64,000 bases of DNA from JAHEIJ01 sp040235565 (GTDB lineage: Bacteria > Pseudomonadota > Gammaproteobacteria > UBA6429 > Thiohalophilaceae), in contig JBECLA010000101.1 in the NCBI GenBank assembly GCA_040235565.1, positions 8,966 to 72,965 of the forward strand. Direction: 5' to 3'. The notes below the pieces were generated by a model that saw only the letters and a list, made by a program, of their open reading frames with translations, was not told the origin of the DNA and ran no database searches. A program made the translations under genes and the position numbers. Below, in pieces: positions 35,956-45,004 of this stretch (position 1 is its first letter; every line of letters starts with the position of its first letter).

Positions 35956-36693
35956 ATGGCGGAAGATCAATACCAGCTACTGGTCGTTGATGATGATCCT
36001 GATATTCGGGAACTGATTTGCGACTACTTTTCTGACAATGGCTTCTGTGTGGTCGAGGCAGAGGATGCAGCGGCCATGCGTAACGCGATTGACAACGCGG
36101 TACCTGATGTCGTGTTACTGGATGTGGGTTTACCGGGGGAGGATGGGCTAAGCCTGGCCCGCTATCTGCGGGAGCATCATGATGTGGGAATTATCATGGT
36201 ATCCGGTGCCGGACAAACCGTGGATCGGATCATTGGCCTGGAAGTCGGCGCCGATGATTATGTCACCAAACCGTTTGATCCCCGCGAATTACATGCCCGG
36301 GTAAAATGTGTACTACGGCGTTACCAGCGCAGTACCGCAACCTCCCCGGAATCTGATAATGATAAAATAGCCAAAGGCAACGGAAAACTCCGTGTGGGTG
36401 AATTTCTCCTGGATCTCAACAGTCGCCAGCTGCTAGGTAGTGATCGCGCTGAAATTCCTATCACAGCTATGGAGTTCGACTTGCTGCAGGTCTTTGCCGA
36501 ACGTCCCAACCGGGCCATGTCGCGTGACCAGTTACTGACCCTGACCCAGGGTAGGGACTGGGACCCTTACGACCGTAGCATTGATATTCGCATTGCGCGG
36601 CTGCGCAAAAAAATCGAACCCGATCCTGATAAGCCACGGGTGATCAAGACAGTACGCGGAGTGGGATACATGTTTATACCGCCACAAAACTGA
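35956..36693 (+). CDS. OmpR-family response regulator
   Basis: 245 residues. Receiver domain about 8-122 with DDDPD acid pocket, phospho-acceptor Asp in VVLLDVGLPGEDG and the KPF lysine. The C-terminal winged helix (about 145-242) has the OmpR/PhoB pattern (FDLLQVFAERPNRAMSRDQLL, DRSIDIRIARLRKKIE, RGVGYMF). Such regulators bind tandem direct repeats spaced by about one helical turn, exactly what the TACAAA operators nearby look like. GAGGAG precedes the start. The hybrid kinase gene is 129 bp downstream. Confidence 0.92.
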   Translation: MAEDQYQLLVVDDDPDIRELICDYFSDNGFCVVEAEDAAAMRNAIDNAVPDVVLLDVGLPGEDGLSLARYLREHHDVGIIMVSGAGQTVDRIIGLEVGADDYVTKPFDPRELHARVKCVLRRYQRSTATSPESDNDKIAKGNGKLRVGEFLLDLNSRQLLGSDRAEIPITAMEFDLLQVFAERPNRAMSRDQLLTLTQGRDWDPYDRSIDIRIARLRKKIEPDPDKPRVIKTVRGVGYMFIPPQN

Positions 36694-36703
36694 ACATGTA
36701 TGG

Positions 36704-36733
36704 CAATTGTTTCAGTTTTGTATCAATTGTTTC
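36704..36733. repeat. Direct repeat CAATTGTTTC between regulator and kinase
   Basis: CAATTGTTTC occurs at 36704-36713 and 36724-36733, a 20-bp period (two turns), with a TTTGTA between them. It may be a separate control point for the kinase gene. Confidence 0.4.
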
Positions 36734-36822
36734 CTTTATTTCAATCAGCCGGGATGATGTGCCTGAATTGTTATACTGAGATATAAGCGACAAGTTCTGG
36801 AACACCCCTTACAGGTAGCACG

Positions 36823-39648
36823 ATGGTAATCAAGGCCGAAAATCTATCCGCCGCATCCGCACCCGATCTGACTGAGATATTAACTCGCTCGGCACTGGCC
36901 GTCTCCAGCGACAGGGAATCCATTTTCCGGGAACTGGTATTCCAGATCGCGGATATCCTGGGTGTGGAATACGCATTTATCGGAGAACTGCTTGATAGTG
37001 ATAATCAGGAAATGCGCGTCATTGCCGCCTATATGGATGGTGAATATGATGAAGGCTATCAGTATTCATTGACAAATACGCCATGTGAAAATGTTATCAA
37101 TCATGGTTATCAATATTACCGGCAAGATGTCCAGATTAAATTCTCGGATCCTCATGTCCATGAACTGGAGGTCGAAGGCTATGCCGCCATCCCCCTGGTA
37201 AATTCGGACAACAAACCGATCGGTATCATGGTAATCATGGATCGAAAACCTTTGATGCATCCGGATCTCTGCAAAAGTCTGTTAATGATCTTCTCGATGC
37301 GCGCTGCCGTGGAGCTGGAGAGACTGGAATCAAAAAAAGCCGCCGAGGAAAAAACCGAACAGTTCATGACTTTTTTCAATAACTCCGTAGATGGAGTATG
37401 CCTGTTCGATGAGACCGGTAAAGTACTGGACGCCAATCCCGCATGGAAAACCATTCATGGCTACGCCTCTGATCATAACTTCAGTCAGGTTGATCCTGAG
37501 GAGTTTATTCCACCCGAAAGCCGCCATTTATTTGTCGACTTCGTCGAGGCAGTGCGGGAAAAAGGTCATATTCATATTGAAGCAATCGGACAAAAGATCG
37601 ATGGCACACGCATGAATGTGGATATTCACGGCGTCAGCATGTCCCATCTGGGCAAGCCTATGCTAATGGCGATTCTGCGTGACGTGACGCAGCAGAAGGA
37701 AGCAGAGAAACAGCTGATACACAAGGAAGAACAGTACGCGGCGGTTTTCAATACAACCTCCGACGGTATGGCCTTATGGACGACGCAGGGCGAACTGGTC
37801 GATGTCAACCCCGCCTGTTGTGCCTTGCATGGCATGACCAAGGAAGAACTGCTGCAGGCGGAACTGACTGAATTTGTTCCCCCGGAAAGCATGCCGGTGT
37901 TGATGAACCTGTTGGCCACCGTGCGTCAGGGGCGTTCCTATAAAGACGAAGCGATCGCGACCCACAAAGACGGGCGGATATTTTATCTGGATGTACGCGG
38001 TGAACCGGTGACGTTCCGGGGTGAACCCCATATTTTACTCATCATCCGTGATATCTCGGACCAGAAGCAACACGAAGCCGAACTACGCCGCAGTGAGGAC
38101 CAGTTGCGCGCCACGGTTGAAGCTGCTCTGGATTGTATTGTCAGCATGGATGAGACAGGCCGCATTATCGAGTTTAATCCGGCGGCAGAAAAGACCTTCG
38201 GCTATCGGCGAGAGGAGGTCATCGGCCAGTCGCTTGCGGACATGATAATTCCTCAGGGTTATCGCGAAGCCCATACCAGGGGCATGCAGCGGTATTTAAC
38301 CGGCAACAGTGGCCCGTACCTGGGCCAACGTATCCAGATCGAGGCATTGCGTGCAGATGGCTCGACCTTTCCGGTCGAGTTGGCCATAGATGTCGCACAG
38401 GCAGCTCAAGGTAAGATCTTTATTGGTTATATCCGCGACATCACGGAACAAAAACAGGCCGAGGAAGAACGCAGCCGGCTTGAAGCCCAATTACGGCAGT
38501 CACAAAAAATGGAAGCCATTGGGCATTTAACTGGTGGTGTGGCACATGATTTTAATAATATTCTGACCGGTATCATGGGCTATGTGGTTATGGCCCAGGA
38601 ATGGGAAGAAAAAAATCCGGATCCCAAATTGAAGCGTTATCTGGAACGGGCCAGCAAATCGGGTAAACGCGCCCGCGATCTCATTCAGCAGATGCTGACC
38701 TTCAGTCGTGGTCAACGCGGTGAACCCCGGCCGCTACAGTTAACCCCACTGATTAAAGAAACCATCAAGATGCTGGAGTCCACGCTGCCATCGACCATGG
38801 AAATTCGTTTTGAGGCACCTGCGGATTTGCCCCAGGTCACACTGGATCCGGTACATGTCGAACAAATCCTGATGAACCTCTGCATTAACGCACGCGATGC
38901 CATGGAGGGTAATGGGATCCTGGATATCAGTGTCCAGCAAACAGAATGCACGATACCCTGTATCTGTGCTTCCTGTCGCGATTCTCTCAGTGGTCATTAT
39001 CTGCAGATCTCCATCAAGGATAGTGGTACGGGCATATCGCGCGAAAACCTTGATCGTATTTTCGAGCCATTTTTCAGTACCAAGGACGTGGGCAAGGGAA
39101 GCGGCATGGGTCTCTCAACAGTACATGGCATCGTACATGAATACGATGGACATATCGTGGTACAGAGTGAACCCGGCCATGGCGCAAAGTTCTGTGTCAT
39201 GCTGCCACTCGAAACAGTAAGTCATACCGATGATATTGACACTCTTGATGATACGACAACCACGGAGACGGATGCGTTGCTTAAGGGTGAGGTGTTGCTG
39301 GTCGATGACGATGAAACCGTACGCGAATACATGCAGGACAGGCTGCAAGACTGGGGTTTATCCGTCACCCCCCATGCCAATGGAGTTACGGCCCTGAAGC
39401 AACTGGATCAACGCCAGGCAGCATATGATATGTATATTCTCGATTACACTATGCCAAAAATGGATGGACTGACACTGGCAGAAAGAATCCTCGAACGCTG
39501 GCCGGAAGCAAAAGTGATACTCTATTCAGGCTATAGTGAACACCTCTCGGAAGAAGACGTCATCAGCAAGGGGGTCCGGGCCCTGGTTCGGAAGCCTGTT
39601 GAAGTCGACGCATTTTATTCACTGCTGAGTGAACAACTCGCCTCGTAG
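36823..39648 (+). CDS. Soluble hybrid histidine kinase, GAF-PAS-PAS-PAS-HK-REC
   Basis: 941 residues, no membrane segment. GAF domain about 15-165; three PAS domains starting near 185, 305 and 435; HisKA with H-box GGVAHDFNNIL (His about 575); HATPase with N-box MNLCINARDAM, G1 DSGTGI, G2 GKGSGMGLS; receiver about 830-940 with YILDYTMPKMDG. Cytoplasmic, so it should sense an internal or membrane-permeant signal through GAF/PAS. Likely partner of the OmpR-type regulator upstream. CxCxxC cysteines (IPCICASC) in the ATPase domain are unusual. Confidence 0.92.
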   Translation: MVIKAENLSAASAPDLTEILTRSALAVSSDRESIFRELVFQIADILGVEYAFIGELLDSDNQEMRVIAAYMDGEYDEGYQYSLTNTPCENVINHGYQYYRQDVQIKFSDPHVHELEVEGYAAIPLVNSDNKPIGIMVIMDRKPLMHPDLCKSLLMIFSMRAAVELERLESKKAAEEKTEQFMTFFNNSVDGVCLFDETGKVLDANPAWKTIHGYASDHNFSQVDPEEFIPPESRHLFVDFVEAVREKGHIHIEAIGQKIDGTRMNVDIHGVSMSHLGKPMLMAILRDVTQQKEAEKQLIHKEEQYAAVFNTTSDGMALWTTQGELVDVNPACCALHGMTKEELLQAELTEFVPPESMPVLMNLLATVRQGRSYKDEAIATHKDGRIFYLDVRGEPVTFRGEPHILLIIRDISDQKQHEAELRRSEDQLRATVEAALDCIVSMDETGRIIEFNPAAEKTFGYRREEVIGQSLADMIIPQGYREAHTRGMQRYLTGNSGPYLGQRIQIEALRADGSTFPVELAIDVAQAAQGKIFIGYIRDITEQKQAEEERSRLEAQLRQSQKMEAIGHLTGGVAHDFNNILTGIMGYVVMAQEWEEKNPDPKLKRYLERASKSGKRARDLIQQMLTFSRGQRGEPRPLQLTPLIKETIKMLESTLPSTMEIRFEAPADLPQVTLDPVHVEQILMNLCINARDAMEGNGILDISVQQTECTIPCICASCRDSLSGHYLQISIKDSGTGISRENLDRIFEPFFSTKDVGKGSGMGLSTVHGIVHEYDGHIVVQSEPGHGAKFCVMLPLETVSHTDDIDTLDDTTTTETDALLKGEVLLVDDDETVREYMQDRLQDWGLSVTPHANGVTALKQLDQRQAAYDMYILDYTMPKMDGLTLAERILERWPEAKVILYSGYSEHLSEEDVISKGVRALVRKPVEVDAFYSLLSEQLAS

Positions 39649-39698
39649 TTTTCAATTTATCAATCTCAACTCAACGGCCTGTGACAGTGTTACAAACT

Positions 39699-39762
39699 GT
39701 TACAAAGCGGCTACAAAAAACCACATTTCGGAAGTCCTCCAGATACAACCCTTGTCTATCCT
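39699..39762 (+). promoter_or_regulatory. Regulon promoter C (operator, middle block, -10)
   Basis: Operator GTTACAAAGCGGCTACAAA (39699-39717), with an extra TACAAA unit 10 bp upstream (39691). Middle block GGAAGTCC and CAGATACAA, then TATCCT (39757-39762) starting 40 bp after the operator. Faces the HMA-like/DUF4395 unit. Confidence 0.78.
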
Positions 39763-39824
39763 GTAGCTAACTGAATAAACATAAGTCGTTTTTCAGTAAT
39801 TCAATTAGCATGGAGGAATGCCCG

Positions 39825-40058
39825 ATGAACACCGTAAAAAGCAATGTACTGATCGACTTGCACAAGCATGTCCCTGCGGAAAAACAGGATCTGTTAATCA
39901 ATGCCATTAGCCAGGAGTCCGGCGTTGGCAAGGTGACTGTCAGCCCGCGCACTTCCCGTTTGATGTTTGTGGATTACGACAAGTCCGAGGTCACACCGCA
40001 AGTAATTCGCAATTTTCTGATGGGCTGTGGTTATAACGTTAGCCTGATCGGCATGTAA
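39825..40058 (+). CDS. Small HMA-like ferredoxin-fold protein
   Basis: 77 residues from ATG 39825, 8 nt after GGAGGA. The beta-alpha-beta pattern (NVLIDLHKHVPAEKQDLLINAISQESGVGKVTVSP...LMFVDYDKSEVTPQVIRNFLMGCGYNVSLIGM) resembles heavy-metal-associated domains, but the metal-binding CxxC loop is missing. Role unknown; first gene of the promoter C unit. Confidence 0.7.
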   Translation: MNTVKSNVLIDLHKHVPAEKQDLLINAISQESGVGKVTVSPRTSRLMFVDYDKSEVTPQVIRNFLMGCGYNVSLIGM

Positions 40059-40143
40059 TAACAATTGCACTATTGAATCATAGGAATTGAGATACGGAAC
40101 AGGGATGTTCCCGGATACATGCAACGATAACAAGGAGCGCAAC

Positions 40144-40641
40144 ATGTCCACTATACAAAACAGAACGCGTCGTCTGGTAGAAATGCAGGGCTTTGTCGGT
40201 TTTGACGACCATACGGTACGGCATCTGGATTATGCATTGCGACTTTCACCGGTTCTTTGTCTGATACTGACCGCAGTCGCAACCGCAATGGAATCAGTCA
40301 CGCTGCTCTGGTTGTTGCTACCATTTGCAATAGCCGGTGCGGTGTTACGAAACCATCCTTTTGATGTGGTTTATAACCATGGCCTTCGTCATTTAACCGG
40401 TGGTCCGGTGATACCGCGTTATCCCATGCCGCGGCGATTCGCCTGCCTGATTGCCTCAATCTGGATCTCCGCTGAAGCATTCTGTTTTGCCAATGGCATA
40501 CCGCTGGCGGGGCATATCCTGGGCTGGTCCCTGGTTGCAACAGCCGCTGTCCCGGTTACGACCGGATTCTGTGTCCCTTCATTCCTGTATGGTTTAATGT
40601 TTCGGAAACGTGCTCCGGCAACAGGCGGCGCCCCGTCTTGA
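40144..40641 (+). CDS. DUF4395 family membrane protein
   Basis: 165 residues from ATG 40144 (AAGGAG 6-7 nt upstream). Four hydrophobic segments and DDHTVRHLDYALRL, NHPFDVVYNHGLRHLTG, PRRFACLIAS, GFCVPSFLYG, as in DUF4395. These proteins often sit near thioredoxin-like or sulfur-transfer genes; function unknown. Second gene of the promoter C unit, 85 bp after the HMA-like gene. Confidence 0.82.
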   Translation: MSTIQNRTRRLVEMQGFVGFDDHTVRHLDYALRLSPVLCLILTAVATAMESVTLLWLLLPFAIAGAVLRNHPFDVVYNHGLRHLTGGPVIPRYPMPRRFACLIASIWISAEAFCFANGIPLAGHILGWSLVATAAVPVTTGFCVPSFLYGLMFRKRAPATGGAPS

Positions 40642-40803
40642 AGTGATAGTATTCCAAAAGAATACAAATGCGCGACAATCATGATTGCGCATTTAATTTT
40701 GATTACGACATCACAATGACGGTACACAGCCCGACATAACTACGCGAGTGGACTTTATCAGAATTTCGCATATCCTTTCTGCATGACGCGGGAGGGATAA
40801 ATC

Positions 40804-41940
40804 ATGACAGCGATGCAATATATTTTATCCGGTCTGTGCTTTACACTGGCTTGTTTCTCATATACTCATGCGGGCGATCTCGATTCCAAAACATCCAAGT
40901 TGATCCAGCAATTGGGGCTGGAAGAGGCAAAACAACCCATTCGCGAGGCCGCTTATTGGCAGAAACCCAGGCGCATAGTGATGGTGATGGAGTCGCGTCA
41001 AAAAAATTCAAAGCCGGATGCAGTCGCATGGCTGCAGGAAGTTGCCGGTGACGCCGAGTTTATTGTGGTGGATTCACGTAATGACGCAGCCATTTTTCTT
41101 GACGACGTTGATGTACTGTTAGGTTATTGTACCGATGCGACGTTGAAAAATGGCAAGCAGCTCCGATACATACTCAACTACTCAGCGGGCGTCGATAAAT
41201 GCATCAGTTCACCCCTTGCCAAGGAGCGTGAATTTTTGTTGACCAACATGCAGCGTATCTACGGCCCGGGAATTGCTGAGCATACCATTGGCATGATGTA
41301 TATGCTTACCCGCAAACTTTATATATTTCATAATCGGCAACGCGAACATCAATGGGATCGCAAGGCAGTGAAACGTACCGCGATGTGGGAAGTGCAAGAC
41401 CGCACCATGTTAGTTGTCGGCCTGGGTGGTATTGGTACCGAAATCGCACGCCGGGCCAGTGCACTGGGCATGCGGGTCATTGCAACGCGTAATTCATCCC
41501 GCCAGGGCCCGGATTTTGTTGACTATGTGGGCCTGGCTCATGAACTGGGTGAACTTGCCCAACAGGCCGACATCGTGGTTAACGCTACACCTTTAACGCC
41601 GGCCACAACCGGATTATTTGATGCCGCCTTGTTCGCCAAAATGAAACGCGGTGCCTATTTTATAAATGTGGGACGTGGCAAGAGCGTGATCACCCAGGAC
41701 CTGATAGCGGCATTGAACTCGGAACATCTGGGTGGTGCTGCCCTGGACGTTCAGGATCCGGAGCCACTCCCGCCTGATCATCCTCTATGGGCGGCGAAAA
41801 ACATTATCATTACCCCACACATCAGCGCCAGTTCCGATGAGCAGATGCAACGCTACTGGCTGCTGGTACGGGAAAATCTCCGCCGCTACGTGAACGGGGA
41901 ACGCATGCTGAATGTCGTTGATATAAAACGGGGTTATTAA
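40804..41940 (+). CDS. D-isomer-specific 2-hydroxyacid dehydrogenase with signal-like N-terminus
   Basis: 378 residues. NAD-binding GLGGIG (about 210), catalytic Arg in VGRGKSV, Glu in QDPEP and His in TPHISAS are all present. The first 23 residues (MTAMQYILSGLCFTLACFSYTHA) look like a signal peptide, followed by about 25 residues before the normal fold starts, which is unusual for an NAD enzyme. Substrate unknown. GGGAGG-like Shine-Dalgarno upstream. Confidence 0.85.
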   Translation: MTAMQYILSGLCFTLACFSYTHAGDLDSKTSKLIQQLGLEEAKQPIREAAYWQKPRRIVMVMESRQKNSKPDAVAWLQEVAGDAEFIVVDSRNDAAIFLDDVDVLLGYCTDATLKNGKQLRYILNYSAGVDKCISSPLAKEREFLLTNMQRIYGPGIAEHTIGMMYMLTRKLYIFHNRQREHQWDRKAVKRTAMWEVQDRTMLVVGLGGIGTEIARRASALGMRVIATRNSSRQGPDFVDYVGLAHELGELAQQADIVVNATPLTPATTGLFDAALFAKMKRGAYFINVGRGKSVITQDLIAALNSEHLGGAALDVQDPEPLPPDHPLWAAKNIIITPHISASSDEQMQRYWLLVRENLRRYVNGERMLNVVDIKRGY

Positions 41941-41975
41941 GCCTGTCGATAGCCGCCACAGGCACCGGGCGGTTG

Positions 41976-42545
41976 TCAAACCGGTGATACCCCAAACAAC
42001 CAGGCATGGAGCCCAAACACAAACACCAGGTAAAGCCCCAGGCCCAGAACCACCGCCAGGATATCGTTGATGCGGGAGGGGGGCAGACCCGGGACAAGTG
42101 GCGGTGGCCGTCGTTTCAGTGATATTCGATCTGCGACTGCCCAAACGAGAAAACCACCGAACAAAACCACATCGGCGAGGCTGCCATTGGCAAGCAAATG
42201 GGCGAAGGCCCAGATTTTTGTTGCCACCAGCATGGGATGCCTGGTGGTGGTACGAATACGTCCTGGTAAATAGGCCGCAAATAACAATGGAAACACGAAT
42301 ACCAGCAGAAGCACGGCGATCTGCCGCAACCAGATCGGGGACTGATAGAGTATGAGCGGATTTTCGCGTGCGGACGCATACCCCTGGATCATCAATACGA
42401 TTCCGGCGATGGCGATCAGGGAATAAAGGCCTTGCCAGGGCAAGATCCCCAGGCGGGCAACCATCCGCTCACGCCATACTGGATTAACGATGGCAATCGA
42501 GTGAGTTCCCAGAAATAGTGCAAGTCCGATGATAAGTAGGGTCAT
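41976..42545 (-). CDS. NnrU-family membrane protein
   Basis: 189 residues from ATG 42545, where the first membrane helix begins. Five helices and the RIRTTTRHPMLVATKIWAFAHLLANGSLADVVLFGGFLVWAV block fit the NnrU family, related to isoprenylcysteine methyltransferase-fold proteins and associated with NO/nitrite metabolism. Convergent with the dehydrogenase gene. Confidence 0.85.
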   Translation of the reverse strand: MTLLIIGLALFLGTHSIAIVNPVWRERMVARLGILPWQGLYSLIAIAGIVLMIQGYASARENPLILYQSPIWLRQIAVLLLVFVFPLLFAAYLPGRIRTTTRHPMLVATKIWAFAHLLANGSLADVVLFGGFLVWAVADRISLKRRPPPLVPGLPPSRINDILAVVLGLGLYLVFVFGLHAWLFGVSPV

Positions 42546-42657
42546 AATCCCGGTTCCTTGTTTGTCAGGTAGAATCAAACCACCAATTTCTCTACTATAC
42601 GCGAATCCCGGAAAATTGATTACCCAAATGCAATAACGAGTCAATGGAATTGAATAA

Positions 42658-43611
42658 ATGAAGTATATCGACGTATTTAATGGCGATGCAGATGGAATTT
42701 GCGCCTTGCATCAATTACGTCTGGCAAATCCGGTCGACAGCATTTTAATCACCGGGGTCAAACGTGATATCAATTTATTAAAACGCGTCAAGGCAGATAA
42801 AGGAGACAAAGTTACCGTCCTGGATATTTCTCTGGACAAAAACCGGGAAAACCTGATTCGTCTGCTGGATATGGGTGCAGAAATCATTTATTTCGATCAT
42901 CATTTTGCCGGTGAAATTCCGGCCTATGCAAACCTGGAAACGCATATTGATACGGACGCCAATATGTGCAGCAGTTTATTGGTCAATGCCTGCCTGGGGG
43001 GTAGCTATTCCGCCTGGGCGGTAACAGCCGCATACGGAGATAATCTATACAGTGCGGCAGAGGCTGCAGCCACCCCCCTCGGCCTGACTGCCAGCCAGTT
43101 GGAAGACCTCAAGCTGCTGGGAACGTGTATCAATTATAACGGCTATGGCGCCACACTCGACGACCTGATTTTTCGCCCTGACGCCTTGTATCAACTAATC
43201 CGGCCGTATCCCAATCCATTCGATTTTATCCATAATGAGGCAGGATATCAGTATTTGCTGAACGGTTATCAGGAGGATGTTGCCAAAGCGGAATCAACAC
43301 AACCGCAATATATCAGTGATACACACGGACTCTATATCCTGCCCAATGCCAAATGGGCGCGTCGCGTCAGCGGCGTATTCGCCAATCAATTGGCACAAAC
43401 CAATCCCGATAAAGCGCACGCGATGCTGACACAAGACGCCGAGGGCGGTTATGTGGTGAGTGTACGCGCTCCGTTGAACAATAAAACCGGGGCAGACGAA
43501 CTGTGTCGCCGATTCGAAACAGGCGGAGGCCGAAAAGCTGCGGCGGGTATCAATCATCTACCCGAGGTCGAGTATGAAAGATTCATGAGCGCATTTATTG
43601 AAGCCTTCTAA
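42658..43611 (+). CDS. DHH-family phosphoesterase
   Basis: 317 residues. N-terminal FNGDADGICA and DFDHH-like YFDHH metal motifs; C-terminal DHHA1 domain GGGRKAAAGI. Predicted Mn-dependent hydrolase of short nucleotides or phosphodiesters. The next gene starts 1 bp after its stop. Confidence 0.88.
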   Translation: MKYIDVFNGDADGICALHQLRLANPVDSILITGVKRDINLLKRVKADKGDKVTVLDISLDKNRENLIRLLDMGAEIIYFDHHFAGEIPAYANLETHIDTDANMCSSLLVNACLGGSYSAWAVTAAYGDNLYSAAEAAATPLGLTASQLEDLKLLGTCINYNGYGATLDDLIFRPDALYQLIRPYPNPFDFIHNEAGYQYLLNGYQEDVAKAESTQPQYISDTHGLYILPNAKWARRVSGVFANQLAQTNPDKAHAMLTQDAEGGYVVSVRAPLNNKTGADELCRRFETGGGRKAAAGINHLPEVEYERFMSAFIEAF

Positions 43612-43612
43612 A

Positions 43613-44029
43613 ATGAACCAGTCAAATACCGACTTCAACAGTCCTGAAGCAGTCGAAACCGCATTTTATACCGCGTTTGCAGACTGCGATGTCCAGGCCA
43701 TGGACAGGGTCTGGGCGCACGGTGATGTGGTTTGCGTGCATCCAGGCTCATCTGCGCTGGTGGGACATGAGGCCATAATGGGCAGCTGGCGGAACATCCT
43801 CACCGATGCGGAACCACCAAATCTGCGTTGCGAGATAGTCTGTCGGTATACAGACGATGACCTGACCGTGCATGTCGTGGAGGAGCATATCATGCCAGAT
43901 TCAGCTGACTCAGCTTCAACATCGATCGTCCTGGCAACCAACATTTATCAACGCGATGAGACTGGCTGGCACATGGTGGGACACCATGCGTCCCTGTCCA
44001 GGTCATTAAAGCAACATACGCTTCAATAA
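43613..44029 (+). CDS. SnoaL/NTF2-like protein
   Basis: 138 residues from ATG 43613. VETAFYTAFADCDVQAMDRVWAHGDVVCVHPGSSALVGHEAIMGSWRNIL is the classic cone-fold DUF4440-like pattern. Function unknown; tightly follows the DHH phosphoesterase. Confidence 0.85.
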   Translation: MNQSNTDFNSPEAVETAFYTAFADCDVQAMDRVWAHGDVVCVHPGSSALVGHEAIMGSWRNILTDAEPPNLRCEIVCRYTDDDLTVHVVEEHIMPDSADSASTSIVLATNIYQRDETGWHMVGHHASLSRSLKQHTLQ

Positions 44030-44099
44030 TAACCATGCTCATGCCCGTGAAAATATCAAGACGTTATACGCAACCAATACCTAAATCATCTGTGGCGAC

Positions 44100-44972
44100 A
44101 TGATTGATTCACTTGAGTCCCCTTACATTCAGGCGGCATCATCCGAGACTTTCAACACACTGGTGCTGGAAAATTCCCACAAAGGCCCCGTGCTGGTCAA
44201 TTTCTGGTCGAGAAAAGCCGGCCCCTGTCTCCGGCAATATCCAATTCTCGACAAACTGATACATCATTATGCTGGCCGCTTATTGTTGGTGAATATTGAT
44301 ACAGAAACCGAAGTCATTCTTACCAAGGAATACGGGATCACAAGCATTCCGACGCTAAAGCTCTTTCGCGATGGAAGGGTCGCCGAAACCTGGCATGGTT
44401 ATCAATCCGAAACGGATTTATCGAAGATTCTCGATAATTATGTCACACGTGATTCGGACCAGATACTTGCCCAGGCTGTACAGCTGTATGCCGAAGGCAA
44501 GGTAACTGAAGCATACGAAAAAATCGCAAACACCATTGTCGAGGATCCGGTTAATCCGCGGTTACCTCTGGCAATGGCAAAATTACTTAAGCATGAAGAA
44601 CGCTATGAGGAAGCGCTACAGTTAATTAACGCTTTGCCGACTGAAATGCGTAATAATAAGGATATCGCCCAGTTTCGTGACTTACTGAATTTCCATATCG
44701 AAATTGAACCGTCGCATAGTCCTGCTGAACTGATTGCACAACTGGAAATGTCACCTGCTGATTGCACAGTAATGCAACAACTTATTGCACACTACGCCAC
44801 CGAACAACAATATAAAGAGGCTCTCAATCTGCTTGTAACGATAATGGATACAAATCCCGGCTTTGCGGATAACTATGCGCAAAAGGCCATGTTACGGGTG
44901 TTTAATCTTCTGGGTACAGAGCATCCTCTTGTGGCCGAGTACAGGCCCGCCTTGAAACGTTATAGCCATTGA
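44100..44972 (+). CDS. Thioredoxin-TPR (YbbN/CnoX-like) protein with altered active site
   Basis: 290 residues. Thioredoxin fold about 10-115 (VLVNFWSRKAGPCLRQYPILDKL, GITSIPTLKLFRDG with cis-Pro), then TPR-like helices to the end. The CGPC motif reads AGPC: Ala40 replaces the first Cys and Cys43 remains, so dithiol exchange is lost. YbbN/CnoX-like proteins act as holdases; that fits a non-redox role. Confidence 0.85.
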   Translation: MIDSLESPYIQAASSETFNTLVLENSHKGPVLVNFWSRKAGPCLRQYPILDKLIHHYAGRLLLVNIDTETEVILTKEYGITSIPTLKLFRDGRVAETWHGYQSETDLSKILDNYVTRDSDQILAQAVQLYAEGKVTEAYEKIANTIVEDPVNPRLPLAMAKLLKHEERYEEALQLINALPTEMRNNKDIAQFRDLLNFHIEIEPSHSPAELIAQLEMSPADCTVMQQLIAHYATEQQYKEALNLLVTIMDTNPGFADNYAQKAMLRVFNLLGTEHPLVAEYRPALKRYSH

Positions 44973-45004
44973 TGGGCGGATAACCTGCTCGCTATTTTAG
45001 GAAC

